Assembly (NCBI GenBank): GCA_039000515.1
Contig: JBCFYV010000908.1
Location: 62,001-126,000 of the forward strand
Length of the DNA: 64,000 nucleotides
Direction of reading: 5' to 3'
From: Timema cristinae
Taxonomy: Eukaryota; Arthropoda; Insecta; Phasmatodea; Timematidae
The position numbers and the translations under genes are program-made. Numbering within the stretch: the stretch's first letter is position 1; each line of letters starts with the position of its first letter. This document shows positions 36,773 through 45,850 of the stretch, piece after piece. The notes under the pieces were generated by a model. The model was not told the DNA's origin and ran no database searches. It saw nothing but the letters and a program-made list of their open reading frames with translations.

Positions 36773-37020
36773 TTTATCACCACGTCTTACTACCCGTTTG
36801 GGTTATATGCTTAAGTACTAATAACGCTAATCGTTGAGGGGTTGGGAAGGTTTAATTTAGAGGAAGTGAACCCAAATTTACGTGAAGGGAGAATGGAAAA
36901 CCATCTTTGAAAAACAACCCCAGTTCACCCGACCGAGATTCGAACTTTGATCTCCCCGTCCCCGGCAATCTAGCTCGACACGAAATAATACGTTAGCTAA
37001 CCACGCCACCAAGGCGGGTG
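36773..37020 (-). repeat. SINE-B, near full length
   Basis: On the minus strand the tRNA-like head (GATCAAAGTTCGAATCTCGG) is followed by a TGAACTGGGGTTGTTTTTCA block, a TTCACGTAAATTTGGGTTCA-like block and the 3' domain ACGGGTAGTAAGACGTGGTG with an AT-rich tail. Confidence 0.7.
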
Positions 37021-37640
37021 TAAGCATTTTCACTTCTTCTTTCAAAACCAATGTTATACAAATAGATTTTATCTAATCAATGCAACACTATTTATGCAAA
37101 TTATTTATAAGCTAAACAGAATCAAGCTTACTCTATAAAAACACTTTTAACATAGGGCCTAGGCCTATATCATTCAATACATCACCGGCAATATTTTCAA
37201 TAACTCAGGTTTGGAGGTAATAGTAGTAATAAAGTGAAACACAATTAGTGTCAAGTGAAGGGTTTTACCTGATCAGGATATAAATGAAGTGAAGGAAGGG
37301 GGAGAAACTGGGGTTACAAAAAAAGATGGAAAGATAGATAATCCCAGAACGGGGCGAGGAGGAGAGGGAGAGATGGTTCGTATAACAGTATTCTTGAAAC
37401 CACCCCGTAATTATGGATCTAAAATTACCCGTTCCCAATATCACTCAAAATAGTAGACCTCTCTATCTTGAACTGAATCAAAAAGTCAACCTCTCACACC
37501 CCTTAATAATAATAGTAAATATAAGTTTGTGGTTTTGTTTATGTTAATTTGATATTAATAAGAGAGTGAATAATCAATTATAAACACTTTTAAAACATTT
37601 ACTTTTAGATATTAACAACTGTTTGTACCAGCTAAGCTAA
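37021..37640. other. Intergenic, nothing recognised
   Basis: This is AT-rich with a purine-rich patch at 37,285-37,370. No frame or repeat is supported. Confidence 0.35.
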
Positions 37641-37643
37641 TAT

Positions 37644-37690
37644 GGTACACACACACACACACACACACACAACACACACACACACACAAG
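37644..37690. repeat. (AC)n microsatellite
   Basis: AC repeats with one AAC interruption lie here. The frame at 37,642-37,860 translates it as His/Thr repeats and is not a gene. A SINE-B body fragment (TATCTACACGCAAATGTAGA) follows at 37,738-37,858. Confidence 0.85.
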
Positions 37691-37869
37691 GAAGTCTTAT
37701 CGTCCTGGCTACAACCAGATTTACCATGACTACTATCGGTATTCGAAACTCACCGGATGCTTCGAGATCATTTTGCCTAAATTATTTTCCACTCTATCTA
37801 CACGCAAATGTAGATATACTTTCTCTAAATTCTACCTCTCATACAATTCCTAAAGTGTGAACACGAAGT

Positions 37870-38499
37870 TAGTTCATAAGGATATTGAGACGTGAAGAAT
37901 TGAAAAAGCAGCAGACATTTCAATCAATACCTCTATAAATGTCTTTAAAAACTTTAGATTTAATTTGTGGAAATTATTTTTTCTTTCTCGCACCTGTCGG
38001 GTAGAAAAAGTATTGCTATCGTTAAAAAAAATCTTGAAATAAATATCGACGTTTCATGACCCCATGAAACAGAAAAAGTTATTTTAGCGATGCAGCCTGT
38101 CTGTGTGTTTGTATCAATGCATAGAGCCTAGGCCATTTCATCGATCAGGCTGAAACTTGAGATCTAAGGTTTTGATAGGTTTGAGAGGTTTTTGGAGTTA
38201 GATATCCAACCCTAAAATTAAAGGAAGTTTATTTAACGACGTTGCCTACTTGGCGAATTTGAAGATATTTTATGAAGCAGGTTGCATCTTAACCTAACGC
38301 ACTCAAGCATAAAATATGTGGCCTCATCTGACAGTTCTTACCCCCTCCAATACTACCCTTCCCCTCTTTAGCTACCTGTGTCAGGAGGGTACAAACTCCA
38401 CTCGCCCCTCGGGAAGACCGGCAGGTCAGCTTTTCAGTGTAGATTTTCAAATACAACCATTTCCCGTGCTGATAACTAAGTGAGCTAAGGCACTATAGT
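37870..38499. other. Intergenic with a transposon-like fragment
   Basis: At 38,040-38,200, TCGACGTTTCATGACCCCAT, GCAGCCTGTCTGTGTGTTTG and CAGGCTGAAACTTGAGATCT resemble non-coding parts of repeats, but no second copy is in the window. Confidence 0.3.
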
Positions 38500-39242
38500 G
38501 ACTAGACCAATGGTTTACAATGTGGGGGTCGTGACCCCATTCAGGGTCGTGGCATTTATTTGGTGTAATAACATTGCTTGTTGAGATTATAGTGTTACGT
38601 ATACTTTTTAAATTAATTATTATTATTATAGGAAGGTACAAAACTCAAGTACAGTAAAAACAGTTTGGTTACTAATTAGCTTTCTTTTGGTCACCTAACT
38701 CAAACAGTTGCTTGTTGACTTAGTTTGCTGTATGAGTCTCGTGTTAGGCGAGAAGCGTTGCTATCAAGCTTTATCAATACCCAATTGGCTCGTTAATTCA
38801 CTTTTGAAACATTTTAGTCGCTTTCATATAAATAATATAGCATAATCTATTTATAGGAATTAAATCAAACACGTGGGCTTAGCGGCACGCTAGTTTGCTT
38901 TAACTGATGATGTCATGATTCATATTCTGACTGACGGTTCTGGGATTGATTTTCCCTATACAATTTCCCAATCTTCCTTCTCGCAACTTCAGGTAAACTT
39001 AATCTTAATTCAACCTTTTTCGTCCCTAACACACTAGCGAAATTAGTAAACATGTTTATAATCCAAACGGGTATTAAGATGCGGTGCTAAAATTTGTATA
39101 GCTCTGATTAGTAAGAATATTAAAAAACTAAAACTTAAAAACCAGGATATTAATATTTGTAGGCCATAAAGAGGTTGCGATGGTCTCCAAGACAAAAATT
39201 GATGTCAAACCCGGCAAAAGGTTGGAAACCACTGAACTAGGC
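38500..39242. mobile_element. Non-autonomous hAT-type element (727 bp) with nested SINE-B
   Basis: The left end CAATGGTTTACAATGTGGG (from 38,508) and the inverted right end CAGTGGTTTCCAACCTTTTG (complement of the sequence ending at 39,234) match in about 11 of the first 13 bases. They fit the hAT terminal pattern CAnTGGTTnnCAA. The flanking 8-mers GACTAGAC (38,500-38,507) and AACTAGGC (39,235-39,242) agree at 6 of 8 positions, as expected of a worn 8-bp hAT target duplication. There is no transposase frame. A plus-strand SINE-B (tRNA-like head near 38,880-38,955, 3' domain ACGGGTATTAAGATGCGGTG ending about 39,092) is inserted inside. Confidence 0.65.
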
Positions 39243-39249
39243 TCGCATT

Positions 39250-40245
39250 TCACCCACAGGTTAGTGTTCGAACTATACAAGTGAATTGGGCATTTTCCTC
39301 TTAATATTCATCAAAATGTTAGTGATGGATGTTATCATTTATCAATATATTTTATGGTTAGGAGAATTTAAAATGTGGCTTGATCATCGTTGTAGATGTT
39401 ATTCTCGACAATTAGCTATGGTTAAATTCTATAATTTAGGTTAAGAATGGAAATACTAGGCTCAATAAGATTAACGTTACTCAGATCAAAACAGCCAATG
39501 ATCATTTGATTTCGACGTCTGTGTATGAAATTTTCTATCTGTCGTCTTTTATATAATGCGTGAGAGAGAAATAAATTTTCGAGTATTTCTTTTTCTTTTA
39601 ACACTTGATAAAACACGCAAATTTTTAATATATGTCAGGCTATATTATATTTCGTGTGATGAATTGTTACTAAAATATCTAAATATCATAAATATGTACA
39701 AAACCTTTATAAATTTATGGAGCAAATAATAAATACCGATAGGTCGTTTCGCTCTAAGATTGTAGTAGATGCACTTATAAATACTTACGTCTCTTTCTAT
39801 CCCAATGGTATCCCCGTTAACGCTATTATTTTTCTAATCAGCGGAGTTGCAATTACGTAGCTTAAAATAAACACAATTATTTATACGAAATAAGCACCCA
39901 ATATATATTATACAACATTAACTGATGCATCTAGTGAACACAATATATACTAAAAAAACTGATTCTTAAACTACTTCTTTTCGACCAAATTATGAAAATT
40001 AACACTGTCTTTCAGCTTCAAAAGTCTATATATTAATATCACGCCATAAGTATATTTCCACTAGTGTGGGAAATACAGTAATTTTATGGTGGTTGTAATA
40101 ATTGTGGTGAACATCGCTTGCAAATACTGTCACCGTTAGTAATGAGGTTGGGGCTCGAATCTTTAACGAAACACCTAGCATAAATTCAATACTACCACAG
40201 TTGGTAGTGGGTGTGCCAACCAAGCTAGGCGTCCTGAGTTCCATT
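39250..40245. other. Intergenic, degenerate tRNA-like sequence near 40,130-40,245
   Basis: No gene is supported. GGGGCTCGAATCTTTAACG and GAGTTCCATTCCCGATA look like decayed B boxes. The minus frame 40,026-40,244 is a translation of that region. Confidence 0.35.
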
Positions 40246-40247
40246 CC

Positions 40248-40395
40248 CGATATATATTAGAAATAATTACATGAATAATATTTAAAACAATTTTGCCATA
40301 TCCTTCAGGTCTTTATTCTCCAACCAATTTATTTAGGGTGTTAAAAAATAAAAAAATATTGAAAATCAGCAATTGTTTAATTTAAAACATTCATA
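40248..40395 (+). repeat. Interspersed repeat R, copy 5
   Basis: This joins TAGAAATAATTACATGAATA (also at 34,770) to the block with CTCCAACCAATTTATTTAG and AATTGTTTAATTTAAAACAT (also at 6,825-6,925), which shows the order of these parts in the element. Confidence 0.6.
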
Positions 40396-40477
40396 ACAAC
40401 ATTAACAAGCAATTATATTATTTAAGCCTTTTGCCCAATACATAGCAAGATAAACATAAAATACATCTACCATCTAG

Positions 40478-40633
40478 AAAATTGTAGGAGTCACCTCCAA
40501 AATAGTTCAGGACACGCTGAGAGGCGCTAGAGCGTATATTGACAATGTCTCCACAGTTTTAACCTGGCAATCTTACTCTTCCAACAAACTCAAGCACAAT
40601 AACATTCGGTTCATTGATGGTCTCTTCCGATAA
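40478..40633 (+). CDS. Short unrecognised protein-like frame
   Basis: This open stretch of 51 codons lies between in-frame stops and has no ATG. The translation is well mixed and unlike AT-rich chance sequence (LRGARAYIDNVSTVLTWQSY, then HNNIRFIDGLFR and a stop). It could be the end of an exon or a transposable-element fragment. It lies directly before a (TTA)n tract and a SINE-A. Confidence 0.25.
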   Translation, partial: KIVGVTSKIVQDTLRGARAYIDNVSTVLTWQSYSSNKLKHNNIRFIDGLFR

Positions 40634-40662
40634 AACAACGTTATAACTTTTGTTTTCCTCAA

Positions 40663-40663
<1 letters not shown>

Positions 40664-40705
<42 letters not shown>

Positions 40706-40896
40706 GCATCGCGTCTTACTATCCATTCGGGTTATACGCACTTACGCTAATGTGTAATGGTATGGTGATTGTGAGATGAAATGAAGGACCTACAGTTTAA
40801 CGTGGAATTCGAACCACGGTGGAGGCCTGGCATTCCCCACATTCACAAGATGTCTTGTCAGAGGTGAAGGAAGGGTTTGATAATAAGATAAATCTT
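40664..40896 (-). repeat. SINE-A with long (TTA)n tail
   Basis: A pure (TTA)n tract (40,664-40,705) abuts the inverted 3' domain GCATCGCGTCTTACTATCCA. The body continues to about 40,896, matching 3,715-3,900 closely (TTCACAAGATGTCTTGTCAG, GGTGAAGGAAGGGTTTG). The tail is the 3' end of the minus-strand element, as for elements primed on a microsatellite-ended RNA. Confidence 0.75.
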
Positions 40897-40915
40897 TGCC
40901 GTTCCTCAAGTTCGT

Positions 40916-41170
40916 TTAAGCACTTGACACGATTGTATTCCTTAGGTCTAACGCATCACCCAATACCTCCTTGACCCAACAGGCCTGGTGATTAGCATTT
41001 GGAGGTGTTTGATGACATTGATGCTTTTGTCGAATAAGATTGGAGAGCTTTGCGTAGGAGCCCTCACATTTAAATTGCATAATGTCAATTGGAGATGTGG
41101 CGCAAGAAATATCCCTTGGAGCAAAAACAAACACTCGCTCTACTCACAAACTCTAATTTTTTTTAAATGT
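40916..41170 (-). CDS. Unrecognised minus-strand frame
   Basis: This frame of about 73 codons has an ATG near 41,134 and a mixed composition (IMQFKCEGSYAKLSNLIRQK, QACWVKEVLGDALDLRNTIV). A second minus frame is open over the same bases, and no domain is recognised. It could be an exon or a TE relic. Confidence 0.25.
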
Positions 41171-41311
41171 CACCGCTAGCCCCGATAACGCCAGCAGAGT
41201 GTTACAAGCACCTGAGCACGTATAGTTTATTAATTCACTTTTAAACATCACACTTTGTCATCCTAGATATATCATAGAGCGTGCTTTATATTTAAATAGC
41301 TTACAATCCAA

Positions 41312-41954
41312 TTAATATATTGACTTCGGATGGAAAACTTTACCGAAACTGCCCAGACCGATTATGTAGTCGTAAGGCATTTCACCTATAATTTTAACAT
41401 TTGAATAATTTTTGTACATTGTTAAATTCTCGAGATTTACGGGTTCTTCAAACTTTAGCTCCTCCTCCACTGGTGGTGGGTACGCTGGTGACTCTGCTGA
41501 CTGGTAGGCAGACGACTCTGACGGTAGGTACACTGGTGAATCTGATGCCTGGTAGGTAGACGACTCTGGGGGTTGGTACGCCTGTGACTCTGGGGGTTGT
41601 GGTACGCCTGTGACTCTGGGGGAGGGTACGCCTGTGACTCTGGGGGCGAAGGCGGTGGCTGCAGCATCGTTGGCGGGTGGTGTGGATCTCGGAAGGGTGG
41701 TGGTAGCGGCCTTGTCAACAAAGCCACAATGTCCCCTTTGCGGAAATTGTAAACGGCGCACGTCATATCACACATGTAAGTTTCCTCGAATCTCTCGTAG
41801 GGTAGTACTTCAATCGCTCTTATCGTGTGACAGGTAGAGTCGCAAAACTCAATGTAGCCTCGCTCCTCTATTTTGTAAATTACATTTCTATCGCTCACCG
41901 CCACGCTGTGAATATTCTCTACAATCATATAAGCTCGCCTCGCAATCGTATGAC
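41312..41954 (-). pseudogene. Proline-rich heptapeptide-repeat protein, broken by a 2-nt frame change
   Basis: The N-terminal part has two Cys pairs and a mixed fold-like composition (GYIEFCDSTCHTIRAIEVLP; CDMTCAVYNFRKGDIVALLT). It is followed by a Pro-rich stretch and a repeat of seven residues close to PPESQAY, with variants ending SSTY, SPVY, SSAY and SPAY. The repeat is a 21-base tandem at about 41,465-41,650. An extra TG near 41,601 shifts the frame within the repeats. The second frame carries the remaining repeats and a C-terminus with acidic and aromatic residues, stopping at 41,312. A GT-AG intron of 48 bases may lie just upstream at 41,955-42,002 (CAG|GTATGC ... ATTTTTAG). It is on the same strand as, and downstream of, the small gene at 42,113-42,393. 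Function is unknown. Confidence 0.4.
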
Positions 41955-42002
41955 CTAAAAATATTAAATTAATATAGCCGGTTATAAGCATGGTGAGCAT
42001 AC
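41955..42002 (-). other. Possible 48-nt intron
   Basis: On the minus strand CTCTCAG is followed by GTATGC, and 48 bases later TATTTTTAG precedes GTCATACG. Both ends fit GT-AG rules. The upstream exon has an in-frame TAG in the frame that would join to the downstream protein, so either the frame is damaged or the intron is not real. Confidence 0.3.
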
Positions 42003-42112
42003 CTGAGAGCTAAACGTGCTGTATGGCTTGTAGGGTCCACGATGCACATGTATTAACTGCTCCGCTGCCCAATGTTGTAGTTTTTGTTAACTGCAGCGTC
42101 TCTTAAACGTGT

Positions 42113-42393
42113 TCAAAGTTCACAATGGTAGGTGAACCGGGATTTACTCCGCCGCAGGTAAATACCAGTTTTTTTTTTATTAAGCTCACACACGTCTTCA
42201 TCTGTTAGAGTACCAAAACGACAGGGTAAAAATACACAAAAATCACCCTCTACATAGACTATTAGGCGTCTCCCAAACTTTGTATTGACCACTTTTAATT
42301 TATCCAAGAGTACTTTTGATCTACGGTTAGATCACACAATTTTACGGTCTGCACTGCGTCAACAATATTTACCAGCTGCTGTAACTTTTCCAT
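42113..42393 (-). pseudogene. Small mobile-element-associated protein, cassette 1, one frameshift
   Basis: An ATG at 42,393 (52 bases after a TATA box) starts MEKLQQLVNIVDAVQTVKLC and stays open to about 42,300. A frame offset by one indel then carries KVVNTKFGRRLIVYVEG, CVFLPCRFG and LTDEDVCELNKKK, ending at 42,113. The order of motifs (TVK...L...KY, then TKFGRR, then VFLP, then LTD..V..LNK) is that of short proteins I recall from insect and other invertebrate genomes, often next to repetitive elements. A nucleic-acid-binding OB-like fold is a guess. The cassette at 45,562-45,796 encodes a relative. Whether the break is decay or a base-calling error cannot be decided here. Confidence 0.5.
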
Positions 42394-42413
42394 TTTGAAC
42401 AGCTCTACAAACG

Positions 42414-42451
42414 CTTATAAATAGACAACCAAGTGGGCGCCCCTCTTTATA
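42414..42451 (-). promoter_or_regulatory. TATA motifs of cassette 1
   Basis: On the minus strand GGCTATAAAGAGG (TATA at 42,451-42,445) lies 52 bases upstream of the ATG at 42,393, and a second motif TATTTATAAG lies closer at 42,423-42,414. The first has the normal distance to a transcription start just before the coding region. Confidence 0.5.
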
Positions 42452-42516
42452 GCCATCCCCCTCGATCGACGTCACATGTTACGAGAAGAAGAACAAGGTC
42501 AATGGCTTAGTTTATG

Positions 42517-42760
42517 ATCTATTCTTGTCTCGACTCGTCTTGTTAAGCCACCAAGCTGACGCCAGGGTTGCAATGCCGTCATAGGGAAAACCCCGTTGAC
42601 CGGATCAATGACCTTGATATATATTCTTGTCTAAACTCGTCATGTTGGGCCGCCCAATTGTCGCCAGGAAAAACCCATTTTGCCCTCGCGATCTATTCTT
42701 TTCCTGACTTGTATTGTCGACCCGCAAGACTGGCGCCAGGGTTGCGACACCGGAAAAACT
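42517..42760. repeat. Degenerate direct repeats upstream of cassette 1
   Basis: Three copies begin ATCTATTCTTGTC, ATATATTCTTGTC and ATCTATTCTTTTC at 42,517, 42,619 and 42,691. Each continues with a GACTCGTCTTGT-like block, GCCACC or GCCGCC or GACCCGC, and a GACGCCAGG/GTCGCCAGG motif, then AAAACCC/AAAACTC. Copies are 102 and 72 bases apart. Position just upstream of the TATA box suggests enhancer-like or repeat-expanded promoter DNA. Confidence 0.55.
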
Positions 42761-42930
42761 CATTACCATATAAGTGGTTGCGACACATGCCTCTAAGGAG
42801 GGGGAAATGAAAGGGGTCTCAAGTTAGGGGAACCATTTATCACACTCTACCCCCAAACGGTCGTCAGGAGAAGTTCGTGCTGTTTGTTCCGGGCAGCCCA
42901 GTAGAGTCTTGTGATGGAGGAGTCAATGCT

Positions 42931-43140
42931 CACTCTACATAAGACAGCCATAGCGCAAGGTTCGTGCCGCGGCCTCATGCCGAAACGTCACGGACCGTTT
43001 TCTCCCCAAATAAATAAAAAAAACTCCACACTATTCTGTAAACGGACGAGCAGCGAAGAACGAAGATGCCACCAGTCTACTTAAGACATCCATAGCGAGA
43101 AGTTAGTGCAGCGCCCTCGTGACGTTTGCTCCCCCAAATA
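42931..43140. repeat. Tandem pair of about 140 bp
   Basis: CTCTACATAAGACAGCCATA at 42,933 and GTCTACTTAAGACATCCATA at 43,075 start two related units. Both continue with a GCGCAAGGTTCGTG/GCGAGAAGTTAGTG string, a GCGGCCTC/GCGCCCTCGT string, AACGTCACG/GACGTTTGC and CCCCAAATAAA. Confidence 0.6.
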
Positions 43141-43183
43141 AACTACAACACCCCCCAATCAATGAATAAAAACTCCAACACCT

Positions 43184-43508
43184 CAATCCTAGCCAATAAT
43201 TAATTAGCAATAATCAATTAACAATCATTAATAATTAATCACCAAGAACTAACATGTCCGTGGGAGGTAGGCAAGGGGGTTGTAGGGGTAGGGGTTGTAG
43301 AGAAGAGGGCTGTAGGGGGAGGACGTAATTAGCACTTGTGAAAAGTGGTCAGTCGGTGGGGGAGGATGGCGGTAAGGGGTTGGAGGGGGAATAACGGTAA
43401 ATTAAACGGATGTGGAAAGTAGGTCGAAGTCAAGGGGTGAGGGAGGAGAGCGTAAGGAGGTAGGGAGGGGGAATAGCGGTAAATCAAACGGATGTAGAAA
43501 GTAGGTTA
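43184..43508 (-). repeat. C-rich dispersed block, copy B
   Basis: This is the reverse complement of the block at 240-492. It contains the same CTAGGATT, TAATTAATTATTAATGATTG, GGACATGTT, GATTACGTCCTCC-like and GACCTACTTT landmarks. Here the CCTACTTTCnACATCCGTTT half is itself duplicated in tandem (near 43,390-43,430 and 43,460-43,505). It lies about 0.8-1.1 kb upstream of the ATG of cassette 1, on the same strand. Confidence 0.7.
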
Positions 43509-43509
43509 A

Positions 43510-44365
43510 ACTGGGATGCCAGGGCCAGAACACTACTGGTGTTCACTGATTAAGAGTTTTCTTCGCTAGGCACACAGGCTCGAATCGATTCAAGAACACA
43601 TATCTCCATAACCAACAAAGGGAACCATTTATTCATTTTTATGATCTTTAAATTTTATATACTTATCAATTTCTGAGGGTAAAATAATTTTTTTCAGTGG
43701 CTTAAAACGATTACAATCGCCAAGGTATTTGAAAAGTTTCTCCTGGCTAAAAACAATAGGATAGACATCTCTCGAAAATGAAAGGTTTGTTTTTATTTTT
43801 TGAAAGTTTAGAATAAAGAAGACGTGAGGGGGATTTTATTCAACAAAAATTAAACTTACCGCTTTCTCCCAATTGTAACATTCTACTGGAAGATCTCGAG
43901 AATGCAAGTGTTCTATCTCCAAAAGTGTTAAATTTGAGATATTTGGTGTTTACGTCTATATACACATGGTTCACCTGTGGTGAAAGTGAGACTGCTATAT
44001 AATTACTTAAGAGGATTCAAACTCGAGTTGTAATCTAGTAACATTGGTTTTATACACAAGATCAAACTTACATAGAACACCATTATGTGGGGTTCACTTT
44101 TAGAGGAGAGTTTTTTATACTATCACAAACATATTTTTTAAATGTATCTTTACTTGACCCTGACAACTTAAAGGGTATTTTAATAATACATCATTCTTAA
44201 TAGAACCTGCCTGCACTCTCTTCTGAAAGGCCTCCTGAATAGGAATCCAGCTTAGACCGTAATCTATGAAATTAACGCGAAATCACTTTCAAATACTAAT
44301 ATTTGTGGTTTCCTTATCAAGTTAGACATCTGAACTTCATAATCAATCTTGTTTTCGACAGTCCT
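43510..44365. other. Intergenic between the two cassettes
   Basis: AT-rich with no frame, SINE or repeat that I can match. Confidence 0.35.
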
Positions 44366-44368
44366 CGT

Positions 44369-44783
44369 TTACGTTCTGTCCCTTGAGGGTAAATGTTCAA
44401 TAAATATTTTATAAGTTCTACCTCCACGCAATTTGCTCTTTATAGACTTTGAAATTAAATCCAAACTATTTAATATTCTATCTTCATCCCACACATTACC
44501 GATTGTAATAATTAAATTACCATTTCCTTCAGAACTTTCTAAAACATCTATTGTGAATTTTTTATGGGCACTTGACATGTTTTCTAATATTTTGAAGTCA
44601 TCCACGGCTAGTTTAATTGGCCTAAAGTTGAAATACGGCCTTGACAAGTAGAATAAACAGCACCAATTACAGAGATTGGATCATACAAAGGAATTACATG
44701 TTTACAAAAGATGAATTCATCTTCAAAATAATTTTGCATTTCACTACAAGCTTTTGAATGAAAGGATATGCCTAAATATTTTT
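44369..44783 (-). CDS. Exon 2 of cassette 2, with a possible downstream frameshift
   Basis: On the minus strand an AATATATTAAG acceptor (AG at 44,785-44,784) opens a frame that reads KYLGISFHSKACSEMQNYFE, then EFIFCKHVIPLYDPISVIGA and YSTCQGRISTLGQ, and stops with TAG at 44,610-44,608. It has four Cys and reads as a real protein. Another frame, open from about 44,647 to a TAA at 44,369, continues with mixed sequence (DDFKILENMSSAHKKFTIDV, GNLIITIGNVWDEDRILN, RGGRTYKIFIEHLP), so a single indel near 44,600-44,645 may have cut a longer protein. The phase fits exon 1 at 45,562-45,796. No known domain is recognised. Confidence 0.4.
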
Positions 44784-45561
44784 CTTAATATATTATAAAA
44801 TGGAAAAATCTTATATTATTTCTTTGATACGAACGATACTTTATGCCGAGCTATCAAATATAAAAGTATTTTATTTAAATTCCTTTTTTCAACTAAAAGT
44901 AACAAATGTTGAACTGAATATAGCTACTGAAAATATCTCACAATTATTGTTTAGTAAAAAGTTTGAACAGAGTCTAAATAAGTAATTTAAAGTGAATGTC
45001 TCGCCCTGCTTGTTAACATCCATTGGGGTTGGCCAGGAAAGGAAGACGTGGTTTCGATAAGGGGCTTATCGCCACCTAGAGGAATTTACTTGGCAGGAGA
45101 CTAGTTCATTTGCTAGACCACAATCTAGTCAATTTCCTGTTCAATCCCATGATGAGAGTGATTCCAAATGTTGACCTCGACAAATTATTAGTGTTCTTTT
45201 TCAGAGAATGTTATTTGTTAAACATAATCAATGTACTGGGTGGGAAATATAGATTTCTTGGTTTGTATTAGCATAATTAAATTAAGTATGTATATATTTA
45301 ATATACCCAGACAATATTGTAATCTAAGCAATTTAAACATTCAATTTTTTTAATACCCCCCCCCCCCCCCCCGTTTACAATGCTTACATTATAGTATTAA
45401 TAAATATTCAATATACTTAAACAAAATTACTACGTTCTAGTCAAATATATAAATACAACGGTTTAACCAACTTATACGATTTTCCTTCTTTAACATACAA
45501 GCATAAACATCCTTCAATGCATTCATAGATGATATTAATAATATATTTAATAAGTACTTAC
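44784..45561 (-). other. Putative intron of cassette 2
   Basis: The donor GAAG|GTAAGTAC is a consensus site, and the acceptor is ATATTAAG. Exon 1 is 235 bases (78 codons plus one base) and the downstream frame needs exactly two bases before its first full codon, so phases agree. The 778-base intron is AT-rich, holds a poly-C tract (45,358-45,372) and a tRNA-like remnant (near 45,110-45,160). The chance of phase agreement alone is one in three. Confidence 0.4.
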
Positions 45562-45796
45562 CTTCTATGCGATTGAATGTCAGATTGGTAGAGTGATTTT
45601 CTTGAAGTATTCCACCGTAGACCATCGTCAGTTTTTCTTTATTTAAATCTTCGACTTCTTTGTCCGTTAAGTTAGAGAATCTATTTATAGGTTTAAAAGA
45701 ATCGACCGAATATATTTCACCAATATTTAATTCTGTAATTTTAACCGTGTTTAAAGTATACACGGATAGATTCTTTAATATGGGGAACGAGTCCAT
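45562..45796 (-). CDS. Exon 1 of cassette 2: relative of the cassette 1 small protein
   Basis: ATG at 45,796 starts MDSFPILKNL. The exon continues with TVKITELNIGEIYSVDSF, NRFSNLTDKEVEDLNKEK and a closing VYGG region before a GTAAGT donor. Compared with 42,113-42,393 it keeps the TVK...L...YS region and the LTD-x2-V-x2-LNK-x-K motif but lacks about 20-25 residues between them, the part with TKFGRR and VFLP in the other copy. A TATA box sits 55-63 bases upstream. The frame itself runs on to 45,437 through the intron, so the true end depends on splicing. It is intact and so the best candidate for an expressed gene in the window. Confidence 0.5.
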
Positions 45797-45850
45797 GGTT
45801 GAAAGTTGGCGTAAAAAATATTATAATGAAATAATCACATACAATGTTCC

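Noticed and set aside
37642..37860. His/Thr-repeat protein
   Set aside because: It is a translation of an (AC)n microsatellite and a SINE fragment.
41330..41362. GLGSFGKV at the end of the heptad-repeat protein matches the protein-kinase glycine loop
   Set aside because: It is followed within a few residues by a stop, no other kinase motif is present in any frame nearby, and GGTAAAG here could be a splice donor. An eight-residue match alone is not evidence of a kinase.
44800..44985. 61-codon plus-strand frame with ATG
   Set aside because: It is AT-driven composition, lies antisense within the putative intron of cassette 2, and has no domain.
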